The notes beneath the pieces are model-generated. The model saw nothing but the letters and a program-made list of their open reading frames with translations. It did no database searches and was not told the origin of the DNA. 64,000 nt of DNA, taken from contig CAVZHQ010000002.1 of assembly GCA_963775125.1 (NCBI GenBank), positions 372,001-436,000 on the forward strand, in the 5' to 3' direction. The DNA comes from JAHECQ01 sp963775125 (GTDB taxonomy: Bacteria > Actinomycetota > Acidimicrobiia > Acidimicrobiales > SZUA-35). Both the position numbers and the translations under genes were made by a program. Of this stretch, positions 17,768 to 28,253 are shown piece after piece (the stretch's first letter is position 1; the number at the start of each line of letters is the position of its first letter).

Positions 17768-20700
17768 ATGCGCATCGGGTTGCTTGGTGAACTCGAAGTG
17801 TTGGACGACGAGGGGAACAACGTCGCAGTCGCGGGAGCGAAGCTGCGGGCACTGCTCGCGATCCTGGCCCTGCACGTCGGCCGGGTCGTCCCTGCAGAGC
17901 ACCTGGTCGAAGCGCTGTGGGGTGAAGACCCGCCGGCAGCGGTGCGAAACGGGCTCCAGGGCCTGGCCTCCAAGCTCCGACACGCGTTGGGATCCGGCGA
18001 CTTCGTCGTCATGCGCGGCGATGGCTACGCCCTGGAGATCCCTCCCGAGGCGATCGACGTCCGGCGGTTCGAGCGGCAGGCCGGCGAGGGGAGGGCGATG
18101 GCTGCCGCGGGTGATCTGGCCAACGCCGTCGAGCGCCTCGCCCAGGCCGACGGCCTCTGGCGCGGTGACCCTCTCGCTGACTTCGCGTATGACGACTTCG
18201 CGTCCGGCGCGATCGCCCGGCTCTCGGAGTCACGCCTCGCCCTGCTCGAGGAACGCCTCGACCTCGAGCTTCAGTTGGGTCGTCACCAACGGGCCGTCGT
18301 CCAGCTCGAGGAACTCGTCGCCGCCAATCCGCTACGCGGAAGGTTTCCGGGGTCTGCTGATGCTCGCGCTCTACCGGGCCGGTCGACAGGCCGAGGCGCT
18401 TCGGGTCTTCCAGGAGGGACGCCAGATCCTGGGTGAGGAGCTCGGCCTGGAACCGGGACCGGAGCTGCGTCGATTGGAGTCGGCGATCTTGACGCAAGAC
18501 TCCTCCTTGACCCCGCCGGCAGCGCCATCCGCCGCCGCGCACGGCTACCGGAACGGCGTCGCACCCTGGCATCCCCGAGGCCCTGACACCCCTTGTCGGT
18601 CGCGACGCCGAGCTCCAGGACCTCCGGGCGCTCTTCGCCGAGCACCGCTTCATCACCCTGGTGGGCCCCGGAGGGGTCGGCAAGACACGCCTCGCCCTGG
18701 AGGTCGGACGTACCGCAGCTGAGGGTTTGAGCTTCGGCGGATGCCTGGTGGAGCTGGCGGCTGTCGGTGATCCCGCCGGTGTTCCGGCAGCTATCGCCGA
18801 TGCGCTCGGCCTGCCGGACCCGGACCAGCTCGCGGAGGTGATCGCCGACCAGGATCTGGTGCTCGTGCTCGACAACTGTGAGCACGTGATCGGCGCCGCT
18901 GCCGAGGCAGCCGAAGCTCTGTTGCGTCGTTGTCCGGGCCTACGACTCCTCGCCACCAGCCGTGAGGGCCTACGAGTGGGTGGCGAAACCATCTGGCCGG
19001 TGCCGCCATTGGCGCAAGACGATGCGGTTCGACTCTTTCTCCAGCGCGCCCGTGCGGGCGGCGTCTTGCTCGACGTCTCGAGCGATCAGCATGGCGACAT
19101 CGTCGACATCTGCGCCCGCCTCGACGGGTTACCGCTTGCGATCGAGCTGGCCGCGGCCCGCACCCGAGCCTTCCCGACCTCCCAGATCGCCGCCCGGCTC
19201 AACGATCGATTCCGTCTTCTCACGGGTGGGTCGCGGACGGCCCTTCCCCGCCAACAGACGCTGCGCGCCGTGGTTGACTGGAGCTACGAGCTCCTCTTCG
19301 ACGGCGAGCGGCGCATCTTCGAACGACTCGCTGTCCTTCCCGGTGGTTGCGACCTCGCAACCGCTGAGACCGTGTGTTCCGACGACGCCATCGCTGCGGA
19401 CGACGTCGCCGATCACCTCCACGCCCTCGTCGACAAGTCACTGGTCATCGCTGTTCCCATCGGCGATGAGCTGCGGTTCACCCAGCTGCAGACGCTCGCC
19501 CAGTACGGCCGCGAACGGCTCGCCGAACGCGGCGATGCCGTCCGCACCCGCGATGCAATGGCCACTCACTACGCGCAGCTCTGCGCGCAGAGCGCCGCTG
19601 CATTCACCGGCGACCGGCAACGAACGTGGCTGACGGCGATGGACCAGGAGGACGACAACCTCAAGGCCGCGCTCGAGTGGGCGGTGGCCAACGAAGATGC
19701 GGAGACGGCCCTCCTGATCGCCGGCGGTGCCGCCTGGCCCCACTGGTTGACCGGCAGGGTGGCCGAAGGCCGGCGCTGGCTCCACGAAGCGTTCGCCTGC
19801 GGGGGCGAAGCGACCGAACGCACGCGAGCTCTGGCGCTGACGGGTCGCGGCCTCCTCGACTTTCTCGCCGGCGCCGGCGAGCACAGCGACGAAGACCTGG
19901 CCACCGCCCTCGAGATCTTCGAACGCCACCACGACCATGAGTCGATGGCGCTGGCCCACTCGTTCTACGCCGAGCAGGCAGCGGTCCGCGGAGACCTCGA
20001 CGAGGCTCGGCGCCGTCGTACGGTCGTCCTCGACTTCTACGGTGAATCGCCCGAAGACCCGTTCGCCGCAGCGGCCCGTACCTACTCGCTGGCGAAACTG
20101 GCGATCCTGGATGGCGACCTCGACGCGGCCGAGCGACACTATCGAGCCGCCACCGAAGCCTTCGGACGCCTCGATCGTCCTGTCATGAACTCCATGTGCC
20201 TGGGCATGGTCGCCGATTTCGACGAACGTGCCGGCGACTACCCGGCGGCGATCAAGACCCTCGAGGCAGCCATCGAGACCAATGAGTCGCTGCTCGGGGG
20301 GTTCACCGGTTCGCTCCAGGCCCGCCTCGGCTGGGTGTTGCTCCACGACAACCAACTACCGCGAGCCGAAGCGATCTACCAAGGCGCACTCGACTCGGCC
20401 CGCCGTGTGCGACACACCATGGTGCTCTTCCAGGCCCAGGCCGGGTTGGCCGTCCTCCACCGCCTCCACGGACGGAACGATGCGGCAGTTGAGGCGGCGG
20501 TAGAGGCTCTGGAGCTCTACCGGGCCGATGGGTTCCGGCGGTTCCGAAACCGGATCGATCCCAAAGTCCGACCTGCAAGCCACTGCTGCGGTGTGCTGGG
20601 AGGTGCTCGCGGTGATCGACGCCGAACGGGATGAACCGGAGCGGGCCGCAACGCGCCTCGGGCAGGTCGACCGCCTGCGCTCCGACGCCAGGGCCGCCAT

Positions 20701-20827
20701 CCCGAGGTTCCAGCAGGACGACGTCGCTCGAGCCCGGGAGACCCTGACGGCGGTGCTGGGTCCGGCCGGTTTTCTCGCCGCCTTCGAGCAAGGCAAACGC
20801 GGAGACGCGGTGATGCCGACCTCCTGA
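17768..20827 (+). CDS. BTAD/AfsR-type transcriptional regulator with NB-ARC ATPase and TPRs, three frameshifts
   Basis: A large signal-integrating regulator. The N terminus is an OmpR-like winged helix (MRIGLLGELEVLDD, KLRALLAILALHVGRVVP, LVEALWGEDPPAAVRNGLQG), followed by the BTAD helical domain (ALYRAGRQAEALRVFQEGR), then a STAND ATPase (LVGRDAEL; Walker A GPGGVGKTRLALE; LVLVLDNCEHVIGAAAE; LDGLPLAIELAAARTRAF) and TPR-like repeats to the C terminus. Continuity needs frame changes near 18340 (one G too many), near 18570 and near 20550; at each the expected sequence resumes at once. Repaired length is about 1,000 residues, normal for the class. Likely cytoplasmic and DNA-binding; its targets are unknown. 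Confidence 0.85.
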
Positions 20828-20922
20828 CCCGGGACTTCAGCGGCAGCGCAGCGCCGCGTCAGTGCCTTCCTGGATGGTGCAGTCATCCCCGCAGTGGGCG
20901 GGGCCCAATCCAGGAGGATCCC

Positions 20923-23105
20923 ATGAGCGCATTCCTTTACCGGCTCGGCCGAACCAGCGCCCGCCACCCGTTCCGGGTGCTCGGCGTCTGGGTCGTGGCC
21001 GCCATCGCCATCATGGCATTGCAGGGTGCCGCAGGAGGCGAGTTCGACAACAGCGAACGCGTGCCCGGCGTCGAGTCCCAGCACGCCGCGGACGTCCTGA
21101 CCGACCGATTCCCGAGCCAGGGTGGCCTGTCGGCCCGCATCGTGCTCCACACCGACAACGGGCGACTCGACGACGTCGACCATGCAGCGACCGTCGAGCA
21201 GACCCGGACCCAGCTCGCCGCCGGCAACGACGTCGCCGGCGTCACCGACCCCTTCGGCTCGGAATCCGCCGCCCTCAGCGTCGACGGCCAGACCGCCTAC
21301 CTCGACGTCACCTACAACCTGGACAAGCTCACTGCTGTGCACCTGGACGATGCCAGGGCAGTCACCGAAGCGGCTCGTGCGGACGATGTGCAGGTCGAGC
21401 TGACCGGGTCACTCGCCCTGCTCGCGCAGGACACCCCGAGCAGCGAGCTCATCGGTGTGGGTGTCGCCATCATCGTTCTGCTCGTCGCCTTCGGCTCGGT
21501 GGTCGCCATGGGACTTCCCGATCGTGACGGCGCTCATGGGCATCTTCGTCGGCGTTGCCGGCGTGGGCGTGTTGTCCGCCATCATGGACGTCCCGGAGTT
21601 CTCCCTGATCCTGTGCGCGATGATCGGCCTCGGCGTCGGCATCGACTACGCCCTGTTCATCGTCACCCGCCACCGTCAGTTCCTGCTCGAGGGCATGAGC
21701 GTCGAGGACGCCGCCGGTACCGCGAATGCCACCGCCGGGCAGGCCGTGCTGTTCGCCGGCACCACCGTCGTCATCGCCATCCTCGGCCTGTTCCTCGCCG
21801 GGCTCCCGGCCATCAGCGCCATGGGCGCAGCCGTGGCCCTCGTCGTGACGGTTTCGATGGTCGCCGCGGTCACGCTTCTCCCGGGCCTTCTCGGCCTGGC
21901 CGGAACCAAGATCGACAAGCTCTCCATCCACCGCAAGACCCACGTCGCCAAGCCCGCCGAGGAAACCCTGTCCGGTCGATGGGCACACCACGTCGGGAAC
22001 CACCCGGTCCGTTATGCCGTCATCGGCCTCGGGGCGCTGTGTGCCATCGCCGTCCCCGCGCTCAGCATGCGAATCGGCGTACCCGACGACGGCAACGCTC
22101 CCGCCCACACAACCCAGCGCATCGCCTTCGACCAGCTGGCGGAAGGCTTCGGACCCGGGTTCAACGGGCCCATCCAGGTTGTCGTCGAGGTTCCCTCCCT
22201 CGCGGATCGGGATGCGGTGGACCGCATTCACGACGCCTTGCAGGCCGACCCCGGCATCGCCGCAGTGACGGCTCCCGTGTTCAATGCCGCCGGCGACACC
22301 GCCGTCCTGACGGCCAACCCGACGACTGCGCCGCAGGCCGAGGCCACCGACCAGCTCGTGCGTCACCTGCGCTCCGATGTGCTGCCGGCGACGGTCGACG
22401 GCACCGGCGCTACGAGCGTCCCTCACCGGCCGGGCGATGATCACCGACCTGACCGACCGCATCACGAGCCGGCTCCCGGTGTTCATCACCGCCGTCGTGG
22501 CGATGTCGTTCCTCCTGCTGATGATCGTGTTCCGGTCGGTGCTCGTGCCCTCAAGGCAGCACTCATGAACCTGTTGTCGATCGCTGCGGCCTACGGTGTG
22601 CTCGTCGCCGTGTTCCAGTGGGGCTGGGGCGCCGAGCTGATCGGACTGCACAGCACGATGCCGATCAACCCGTTCCTCCCGCTCATCATGTTCGCCATCC
22701 TGTTCGGCCTCTCGATGGACTACGAGGTGTTTCTCCTCTCCCGTGTCCGTGAGGAATATCGAGGCCACCGGCGACAACCATGAGGCCGTCGTCCGAGGAC
22801 TGTCCAGCACGGCGCGGGTCATCACCTCGGCGGCTCTGATCATGATCAGCGTGTTCGGCGCCTTCGTGCTCAGCGACGACCCGAATGGCAAGCTCTTCGG
22901 AGTCGGCCTGGCCGTCGCCGTTCTCATCGACGCCACGCTCATCCGCATGATCCTCGTGCCGGCAACGATGAGCCTCATGGGCCGAGCGAACTGGTGGCTC
23001 CCCAGCTGGCTGGACCGGGTGCTCCCACACCTCGATCTCGAAGGTACACCTGAGGCCCCCCACGACCGGGCTGCGGAGCTCGACCGCGAGCTCGTCTCCG
23101 CCTGA
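20923..23105 (+). CDS. MMPL/RND-family membrane transporter, four frameshifts
   Basis: MmpL-like exporter of about 725 residues after repair. The N-terminal helix (FRVLGVWVVAAIAIMALQG) is followed by a periplasmic-type loop, then a membrane bundle with MIGLGVGIDYALFIVTRHR, the sensor motif with Asp-Tyr used in proton coupling. The second half repeats this layout (VRYAVIGLGALCAIAVPALS; FAILFGLSMDYEVFLLSRVR). Frame changes occur near 21518 (CCC run), 22410, 22550 (CCC run) and 22755, and each time the family sequence continues without loss. A strong ribosome site (GGAGG) precedes ATG 20923. Substrates of this family are mostly lipids. It follows the BTAD regulator by about 95 bases. Confidence 0.85.
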
Positions 23106-23251
23106 CCTACGGGCCGACGGGGTGGTTGCGATCCGTCGCAGCCAACCCGTCATTCTCGCGCCGGGGCGTCCACCGGAGACAGCCGGTCTCGACTCGGAAA
23201 GGTGTCGGAGGTCCCTAGTGACCGGACCGACCGACCTCGTACGGTGGCTGC

Positions 23252-23632
23252 ATGACGATGTCCCACGCAGTGGTCCAGATCGGCCACGACAGAGCACAGA
23301 TCCTGCAGTTCGACACCGAGCACGTCGAGGCCCAGAAGGTCAAGGCCCACTCGCATCACACCTCCGCCCACGGCAGCAAAGTCCGCACCGAGCACGAGTT
23401 CTTCGGCGAGGTCTGCGATGCGCTCGGCGACATCGCCGAGGTCTTGGTGGTCGGATCCAAGACGGCGCTTTCCGACTTTCGCCACTACGTCGAGAAGCAT
23501 CGTCCGTCGCTGGTCGAGCAGGTGATCGGCTACGAGACCGTGGCCCAGCCGACCGAGAATCAGCTGGTGGCGATGGCCCGCACGTCCTTCTTGAAGCACG
23601 ACCGCCTCACGGGTGACGCCCCACTGGGATAG
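23252..23632 (+). CDS. Small eRF1-like ('translational machinery') protein
   Basis: A 126-residue protein. The pattern HAVVQIGHDRAQILQFDTEH, a His-rich linker (AHSHHTSAHGS), EFFGEVCDALGDIAEVLVVG and SKTALSDFRHYVEKHRPSLV followed by QVIGYETV resembles the single-domain proteins annotated as translational machinery proteins, related to the C-terminal domain of archaeal/eukaryotic release factors and bacterial baeRF proteins. The function of these is not established; ribosome or stress association is only suggested by homology. It converges on the acyltransferase gene, with a weak CGTAG/CTACG hairpin between them. Confidence 0.65.
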   Translation: MTMSHAVVQIGHDRAQILQFDTEHVEAQKVKAHSHHTSAHGSKVRTEHEFFGEVCDALGDIAEVLVVGSKTALSDFRHYVEKHRPSLVEQVIGYETVAQPTENQLVAMARTSFLKHDRLTGDAPLG

Positions 23633-23662
23633 ACAACACTGGGTTGGTCAACGTAGCGAAAC

Positions 23663-24304
23663 CTACGCTCGTAACAGCGGTCGAGCCGGCACGCCGACCA
23701 CGGTGGAGCCGTCTTCGACGTCGCGGTTCACCAGTGCGCCGGCTCCCACGATGGCGTCGGAGCCTATGGTGACCCCCGGCATCACCGTCGCTCCGGCAAA
23801 GATGGTCGACCGGGCTCCCACCGTCACTCCCCCGCACAGCGTCACAGACGGGCTGAGGGTCACGAAGTCGTGCAGCACGCCGTCGTGGCTGACGATGGCG
23901 CCCGTGTGGAGCTGACAGTGTTCACCGATTCGCACGTTGCCAGTGAGCCGGACTCCTGGCGAGAGCATGCTGCCCTCACCGATGGTGACCCACGGCCCGA
24001 TGGTCGTATCGGCGTGGATCAAGGTGGCTGCGACCAGGGCTTGCTCCGCCATGGCGGCGATGACCTCACGTTGAAGCGGGTGATCGCCCGATACGGCCAC
24101 ATGGGTTCCCTTCGACAGGTCGCGGGCGTGGGGGAGAAACGGGACCCGAAGCCGGCTTGCGATGTCGGCGAGGAGTTCGCCCAATCCGACGATTGCAACG
24201 ATTTCGTACCGTCGACTCCCGGGCCGTGGGTTCTCGACGATGCCGATGTACTCGGACGCGGCACCGGACGCTGACACGATCGCTAGGGGCGTTAGGTCGC
24301 TCAT
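23663..24304 (-). CDS. Sugar O-acyltransferase of the NeuD/PglD type (left-handed beta-helix)
   Basis: A 213-residue trimeric-type acyltransferase. The N terminus (LAIVSASGAASEYIGIVEN) is the nucleotide-sugar binding fold of NeuD-like enzymes, and residues 90-210 are hexapeptide repeats (ATLIHADTTIGPWVTIGEGS, IGEHCQLHTGAIVSHDGVLH, VTVGARSTIFAGATVMPGVT, IGSDAIVGAGALVNRDV). H149 in SHDG is placed where the catalytic His of the family sits. It would acetylate an amino or hydroxyl group on a nucleotide-linked sugar. No other polysaccharide genes are nearby, so the pathway is unclear. Divergent from the SMP-30-like gene, 46 bases away. Confidence 0.82.
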   Translation of the reverse strand: MSDLTPLAIVSASGAASEYIGIVENPRPGSRRYEIVAIVGLGELLADIASRLRVPFLPHARDLSKGTHVAVSGDHPLQREVIAAMAEQALVAATLIHADTTIGPWVTIGEGSMLSPGVRLTGNVRIGEHCQLHTGAIVSHDGVLHDFVTLSPSVTLCGGVTVGARSTIFAGATVMPGVTIGSDAIVGAGALVNRDVEDGSTVVGVPARPLLRA

Positions 24305-24350
24305 CGGTGCAGTGTGACACGCTTGGCCTGAACAACCGAAGGGGACCGAT

Positions 24351-25922
24351 ATGAGCGACGCAGCGAACCGTTGGACGACCTACGTTCGCGATCCGATCGA
24401 AGTGGCGCCCGGCTGCCGGCTCGAGACCGTCATCCAACCTGCCCGCCTCGGCGGTGCCAACGGGATCGTATGGTCTCCGGACGGAAGACTCATGGTCACT
24501 CAGGTCTTCGGGTCCCAGGTCACCGCCATCGACGTCGACTCCGGGGAACACCGGCCCTTCGCCGCGCTGGGCAGTGGAATCTGCGCGCCCGACGACGGAG
24601 CCTTCGGCTCCGACGGCACGTTCTTCGCCACCGAACCCATGAACGCCACGGTCTCGGCTCGAGAGCCGAACGGCACCTACCGGGTGCTGCACGACAACCT
24701 TCCGGGAGCCAACGGCATGACCGTCAGTCACGACGGCCGCAGGTTGTTCGTCGACGAGTTCCGACCGGGAGGTCGCCTGCTCGAGCTGGATCCAGCCGGC
24801 GAGCGCCCGCCCACCGTCCTCGCCGACGATCTCGCCATGCCGAACGCGTTCGCCATGGGACCTGACGGGGCGCTGTGGTTCCCTCAAGTCCTCGCCGGCG
24901 AGATCTGGCGTTACGACCTCGACACCGGGCGACTCGAGCGTCGCTTCACGGACCTGGCCACCCCCACCGCGGTCAAGTTCGACGGGCAGGGCCGCCTGCT
25001 CACGAGCGAAGGGGGGAGCGGTCGGCTGACTCGCATCGACCTGACGACCGGAGCCCGCGAGACCTTGGCACAGGTAGCGGCCGGTATCGACAACTTCGCC
25101 ATCGCCGACGACGGGCGCCTCTTCGTTTCGCACTTCACCGATGGCCGAGTCGCCGAGGTCACCGGGGGCGTCGAGCGGATCTTGTCTGGATCGGGGCTGA
25201 TCGGCCCCTTCGGGTTGGACCGAATGCCCGATGGCTCATTGCTCACCGCCGACGCCTTGGCGGTGAACCGCACCGATTCGATCCCCGAGTCCGATCCGCT
25301 CGTGATCATGAGCCTCCTCGCCGACCTGCCAGGCATGGCAATCGACGTGGCTCACCACGGAGACGACCCGTTGGTTCTCCTGGCCCGCGGGCAAGTGCTG
25401 CGTCGCCGCTCCGAGGGTCACCTCGATCCGATCGCCGGACGGCTACAGGATGCGACCTCCATGACCAGCGCCCACGGTGGTGGTGCGTTCGTGGTCGAGC
25501 GTGGCACCGGAAGGGTGTTGCGCCTCGATGGCGAGGGCGGTGTCGAGCCGGTCGTGGCGGGCCTCGACCGGCCGCAGGCCGTGGCCGAGGCGGCCGATGG
25601 TTCGTTGTGGATCTCTCGTGCCGGCGGGCTGACCGCCGTGGCCGATGGTCATGTGGTCGCGAGCATCGATGGGTTCGATGATCCGCACGGCATCGCCGTG
25701 CTCGACAACGATATCTTCGTGGCTGAACCGACGAACCGGCGAGTCGTTGGCGTCTCTCGCCTCACCGGTGCCCGCCGCGATCTGGTGACCGGGGCGCCCC
25801 TGGGGCTTGCCGTCCGTGATGCTCGGGCCCCGCACAGTTTCTCGCCGCTGTTGGCCGACGGCCAATCGGTGCTCGTCGGATGCGACGGAGACGGCAGTGT
25901 CCGCAGGTTGACAATCTCCTGA
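24351..25922 (+). CDS. SMP-30/gluconolactonase-like beta-propeller protein
   Basis: A 523-residue cytoplasmic protein (no signal). Repeated blades with GxxxDxDG-like turns (GGANGIVWSPDGRLMVTQVF, AMPNAFAMGPDGALWFPQV, TPTAVKFDGQGRLLTSEGG, IDNFAIADDGRLFVSHFTDG) fit the SMP-30/NHL propeller group, which includes lactonases and hydrolases needing a divalent metal. The C-terminal half has further, more diverged blades (RPQAVAEAADGSLWISRAGG), so it is longer than the usual 300-residue SMP-30 and may hold two propellers. Substrate unknown. Followed closely by the SH3-like lipoprotein on the same strand. Confidence 0.78.
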   Translation: MSDAANRWTTYVRDPIEVAPGCRLETVIQPARLGGANGIVWSPDGRLMVTQVFGSQVTAIDVDSGEHRPFAALGSGICAPDDGAFGSDGTFFATEPMNATVSAREPNGTYRVLHDNLPGANGMTVSHDGRRLFVDEFRPGGRLLELDPAGERPPTVLADDLAMPNAFAMGPDGALWFPQVLAGEIWRYDLDTGRLERRFTDLATPTAVKFDGQGRLLTSEGGSGRLTRIDLTTGARETLAQVAAGIDNFAIADDGRLFVSHFTDGRVAEVTGGVERILSGSGLIGPFGLDRMPDGSLLTADALAVNRTDSIPESDPLVIMSLLADLPGMAIDVAHHGDDPLVLLARGQVLRRRSEGHLDPIAGRLQDATSMTSAHGGGAFVVERGTGRVLRLDGEGGVEPVVAGLDRPQAVAEAADGSLWISRAGGLTAVADGHVVASIDGFDDPHGIAVLDNDIFVAEPTNRRVVGVSRLTGARRDLVTGAPLGLAVRDARAPHSFSPLLADGQSVLVGCDGDGSVRRLTIS

Positions 25923-25980
25923 CGACTGCTGTGACCGAGGGCCCTGTCCCGCCGGCGCTCGGCGAGAGAGACTGGTGAGA

Positions 25981-27012
25981 TGAACCGCCCCGCCGCGTCG
26001 CTACTCGTCGTCCTGCTCGTCGTGACCTCGTTCGCCGGCGCCTGTGGCAGTGACAGCTCGGATGGCGATTCGGCATCGACCACCGCGGTTTCGTCAACCA
26101 CGAGCGGTCCCGGCACCAACGATTCGGCTCCGGGCTCCCCGACCACTCAGCCCGATCCGGGCACGGTCACCTCCACGACCACGGCAACCACCACCATCCC
26201 CGGGTCGACCGCTCCCTCTGGGGCCCAGCCGGTCGACCCGGCCTGGGCGTTGTACGACGACGAGTTCTATGTCTGGGGCGTCGCCGACGACGATGTACTC
26301 AACGTGCGTCAGGGCCCGGGCGTCGGCCATCCGGTGATCGTGTCGTTTGAACCCGGCCAACGCGGGATCCGTCGCTATGACACAACCCGCCAGGCCAACG
26401 GCGGTTCGTGGGGACCGGTGGCGGTCCCGGGCGGGGTCGGCTGGGTGAACCTTGCGTACCTGCGACCCGAAGGCAGCCGACCACCGCGGACCGAGGGCAC
26501 CATCGAACCCAGCGTCGAGACCGCTGCCGACGACGTTCAGGCCCTCCTCGGTGCCGTCGAGTACGAGACACTGTCCGGGTTCATCGACCCGACGCGGGGG
26601 GTGACCATCTCGCTGCACGCGTTCGTGGCCGACGATGCCGTGGTGCTGACACCGCGTCAAGTCGTCGACTCCGCGGAGGAGCGCGAGCTGTTCCTGTGGG
26701 GATACACCGACGGTGAAGGGCGGGCGGTTAAGACCACCATCGGAACGTCGTCTCCAAGAGATTGCCGGCGATTGGGCCCTTACGAGTACCGACGTGATCG
26801 GCTACGACGTCCGGCTCGGACTCGGAAACTCGATCGACAACATCGCCGAGCGGTTTCCCGGCTCGCACGTCGTCGAGTACCACTTCGAGGGGACCTCGCT
26901 CTACGGCGACTTCGACTGGAGCAGTGTCCGGTTCGTCTTCGACGCTACGAGGACTGCCCCGAACGGTCGGCCGGCTCTGCTGGCAATCGTGCAGGACACC
27001 TGGACGATCTGA
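25981..27012 (+). CDS. Lipoprotein with SH3-like domain, one frameshift
   Basis: Exported lipoprotein. MNRPAASLLVVLLVVTSFAG precedes an acceptable lipobox (AGAC, C22). A long Ser/Thr/Pro linker (residues 25-80) leads to a bacterial SH3-like domain (YVWGVADDDVLNVRQGPGVG, then GPVAVPGGVGWVNLAYLRPE). The C-terminal domain is cut by a shift near 26735: the first frame ends in unrelated sequence, while the frame opened at 26713 gives RLQEIAGDWALTSTDVIGYD and ends VQDTWTI at 27012. SH3-like domains of this sort often bind cell-wall peptide stems, which would suit a lipid-anchored position; this is inference. Confidence 0.75.
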
Positions 27013-27072
27013 GCTGCGATGACAGGACTTTGGGCCCGGGCGGTGGGACACGATCGGTTCTAGGTTGCAGCT

Positions 27073-27354
27073 ATGACACCGAACCGCTTGCGCCGTGATC
27101 GCCGGAACTTCGATCGTCAGTTGATCGTCGGAGCAGTGTTCTGCCTGGCCGCGCTGTCCGCGTGCGGTTCCGACTCCGATGCCGATTCCGATCCTGCCCC
27201 AGGCCTGGCCAACCCCGCCTCGGTCTTCTGCGAAGAACAGGGCGGCTCGGTCGAGATCGAGACTGACGACGAGGGCAATCAGACCGGCATCTGCGTACTG
27301 CCCGATGGCTCCCGGGTCGACGAGTGGGAGTACTACCGGGACAATACCGAGTAG
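27073..27354 (+). CDS. Small DUF333 lipoprotein
   Basis: A 93-residue precursor. Signal residues 1-30 end in a good lipobox (LSAC, C31). The mature part has the DUF333 pattern NPASVFCEEQGG, then an acidic strand and ICVLPDGSRVDEWEYYRDN, with two Cys that probably form a disulfide. DUF333 proteins are small exported lipoproteins of unknown role (the family includes hemolysin-like annotations that are not informative). It follows the SH3-like lipoprotein by 60 bases and could be cotranscribed. Its stop codon lies in a hairpin shared with the convergent SDR gene. Confidence 0.82.
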   Translation: MTPNRLRRDRRNFDRQLIVGAVFCLAALSACGSDSDADSDPAPGLANPASVFCEEQGGSVEIETDDEGNQTGICVLPDGSRVDEWEYYRDNTE

Positions 27355-27365
27355 CGGCTACTCGG
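27347..27365. terminator. Symmetric hairpin carrying both stop codons of convergent genes
   Basis: CCGAGTAG - CGG - CTACTCGG is a perfect 8-bp stem with a three-base loop. The TAG of the DUF333 gene (27352-27354) is in the left arm and the TAG of the SDR gene (complement of 27358-27360) is in the right arm; each gene ends with a GAG TAG codon pair. It probably acts as a terminator for both directions. Confidence 0.7.
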
Positions 27366-28212
27366 CCGAGGACTTCGTCGGGAGTCCTGCTGAAGGGGGC
27401 AACCGACCGACGATCTGGCTGGTGCGTTTGGTGATTGCAGCGTCCCAAGCGTTGTCGGTGAAGAGCCAGAACTGGTTGGCGAGGACGGCGTCGTGGACCA
27501 TGTCGGCCACGGCCTCAGGGGCCAGCCCCGCACCCAACGCTCGTTCGGAGATGTCCATCCAGCGGTCGCCGCGCTCATCCTTGGTCGAGCCCGGCTCCTG
27601 CGTCGCCCGGGCCCGCGCCGCCGCCACGATGTCGGTGTTGACGAACCCCGGACACAGACAGGTCACGCCGACGCTGGAGTCGTCGCCTCGAAGCTCGAGT
27701 GCGAGCGTTTCCGAGAGCGCCACCACCGCGTGTTTGGCTGCGGCGTACGGGCCGCTGTAGGGCGACGCGATGTGGCCGGCGATGGACGCGGTGATCACGA
27801 CGTGGCCGTCGTCGTGAGCGACCAGGTGGCCGACGAACGCCTTGATTCCGAAGATCACACCGTCGAGCAGGATGCCAAGGCTCCAGCGCCAGTCGGCTTC
27901 GCTCAGCGTCCATGACCGTCCGACGGAACCGGTCACGCCTGCGTTGAGACATACCAGGTTGGCCTGACCGAATCGATCGATCGTGGCGTCGAGCAGCTCG
28001 AGATTCGCCTCGGCATCAGCGACGTCTGTTCGCTTGGCCAGTGCTCCCGCTCCGAGGTCTTCGACTTCGGCCGCCACCGCGTCGAGGCCCGCTTGGTTCA
28101 GGTCGGCCAACACCACGTTCATGCCGGCACCGGCGAAGCGAAGCGCCATGGCCCGCCCCATACCCGAGGCCGCTCCCGTGACTACCGCCGTCTTTCCCTG
28201 CAAGGTTTCCAT
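27358..28212 (-). CDS. Short-chain dehydrogenase/reductase
   Basis: A 284-residue classical SDR. The cofactor motif TGAASGMG is at residues 12-19, CLNAG near 88-92, the catalytic Ser in ITASIAG (S143), and Y156/K160 in YAAAK, so the tetrad is complete. FGIKAFVGHLVAHDDGHVVI and CLCPGFVNTDIV are standard core segments. D37 after the second strand (VLADL) suggests NAD preference. The substrate is unknown, and the C-terminal 40 residues past the core are unremarkable. The start overlaps nothing and is ATG. It lies just upstream (in its own direction) of no partner; the VOC gene precedes it on the same strand by 41 bases, so the two may form an operon. Confidence 0.87.
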   Translation of the reverse strand: METLQGKTAVVTGAASGMGRAMALRFAGAGMNVVLADLNQAGLDAVAAEVEDLGAGALAKRTDVADAEANLELLDATIDRFGQANLVCLNAGVTGSVGRSWTLSEADWRWSLGILLDGVIFGIKAFVGHLVAHDDGHVVITASIAGHIASPYSGPYAAAKHAVVALSETLALELRGDDSSVGVTCLCPGFVNTDIVAAARARATQEPGSTKDERGDRWMDISERALGAGLAPEAVADMVHDAVLANQFWLFTDNAWDAAITKRTSQIVGRLPPSAGLPTKSSAE

Positions 28213-28253
28213 CGCCAGAACCTACTCCCGTCCGCCGGACCCGGCCCCGGTCG

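Noticed and set aside
21470..22978. 502-residue open frame on the minus strand
   Set aside because: It shadows the MMPL transporter. Its length results from GC-rich codons, and it contains no motif.
23648..23675. CGTAG-CGAAAC-CTACG hairpin between convergent genes as a terminator
   Set aside because: The stem is only five base pairs with a six-base loop and no T tract, too weak to call.
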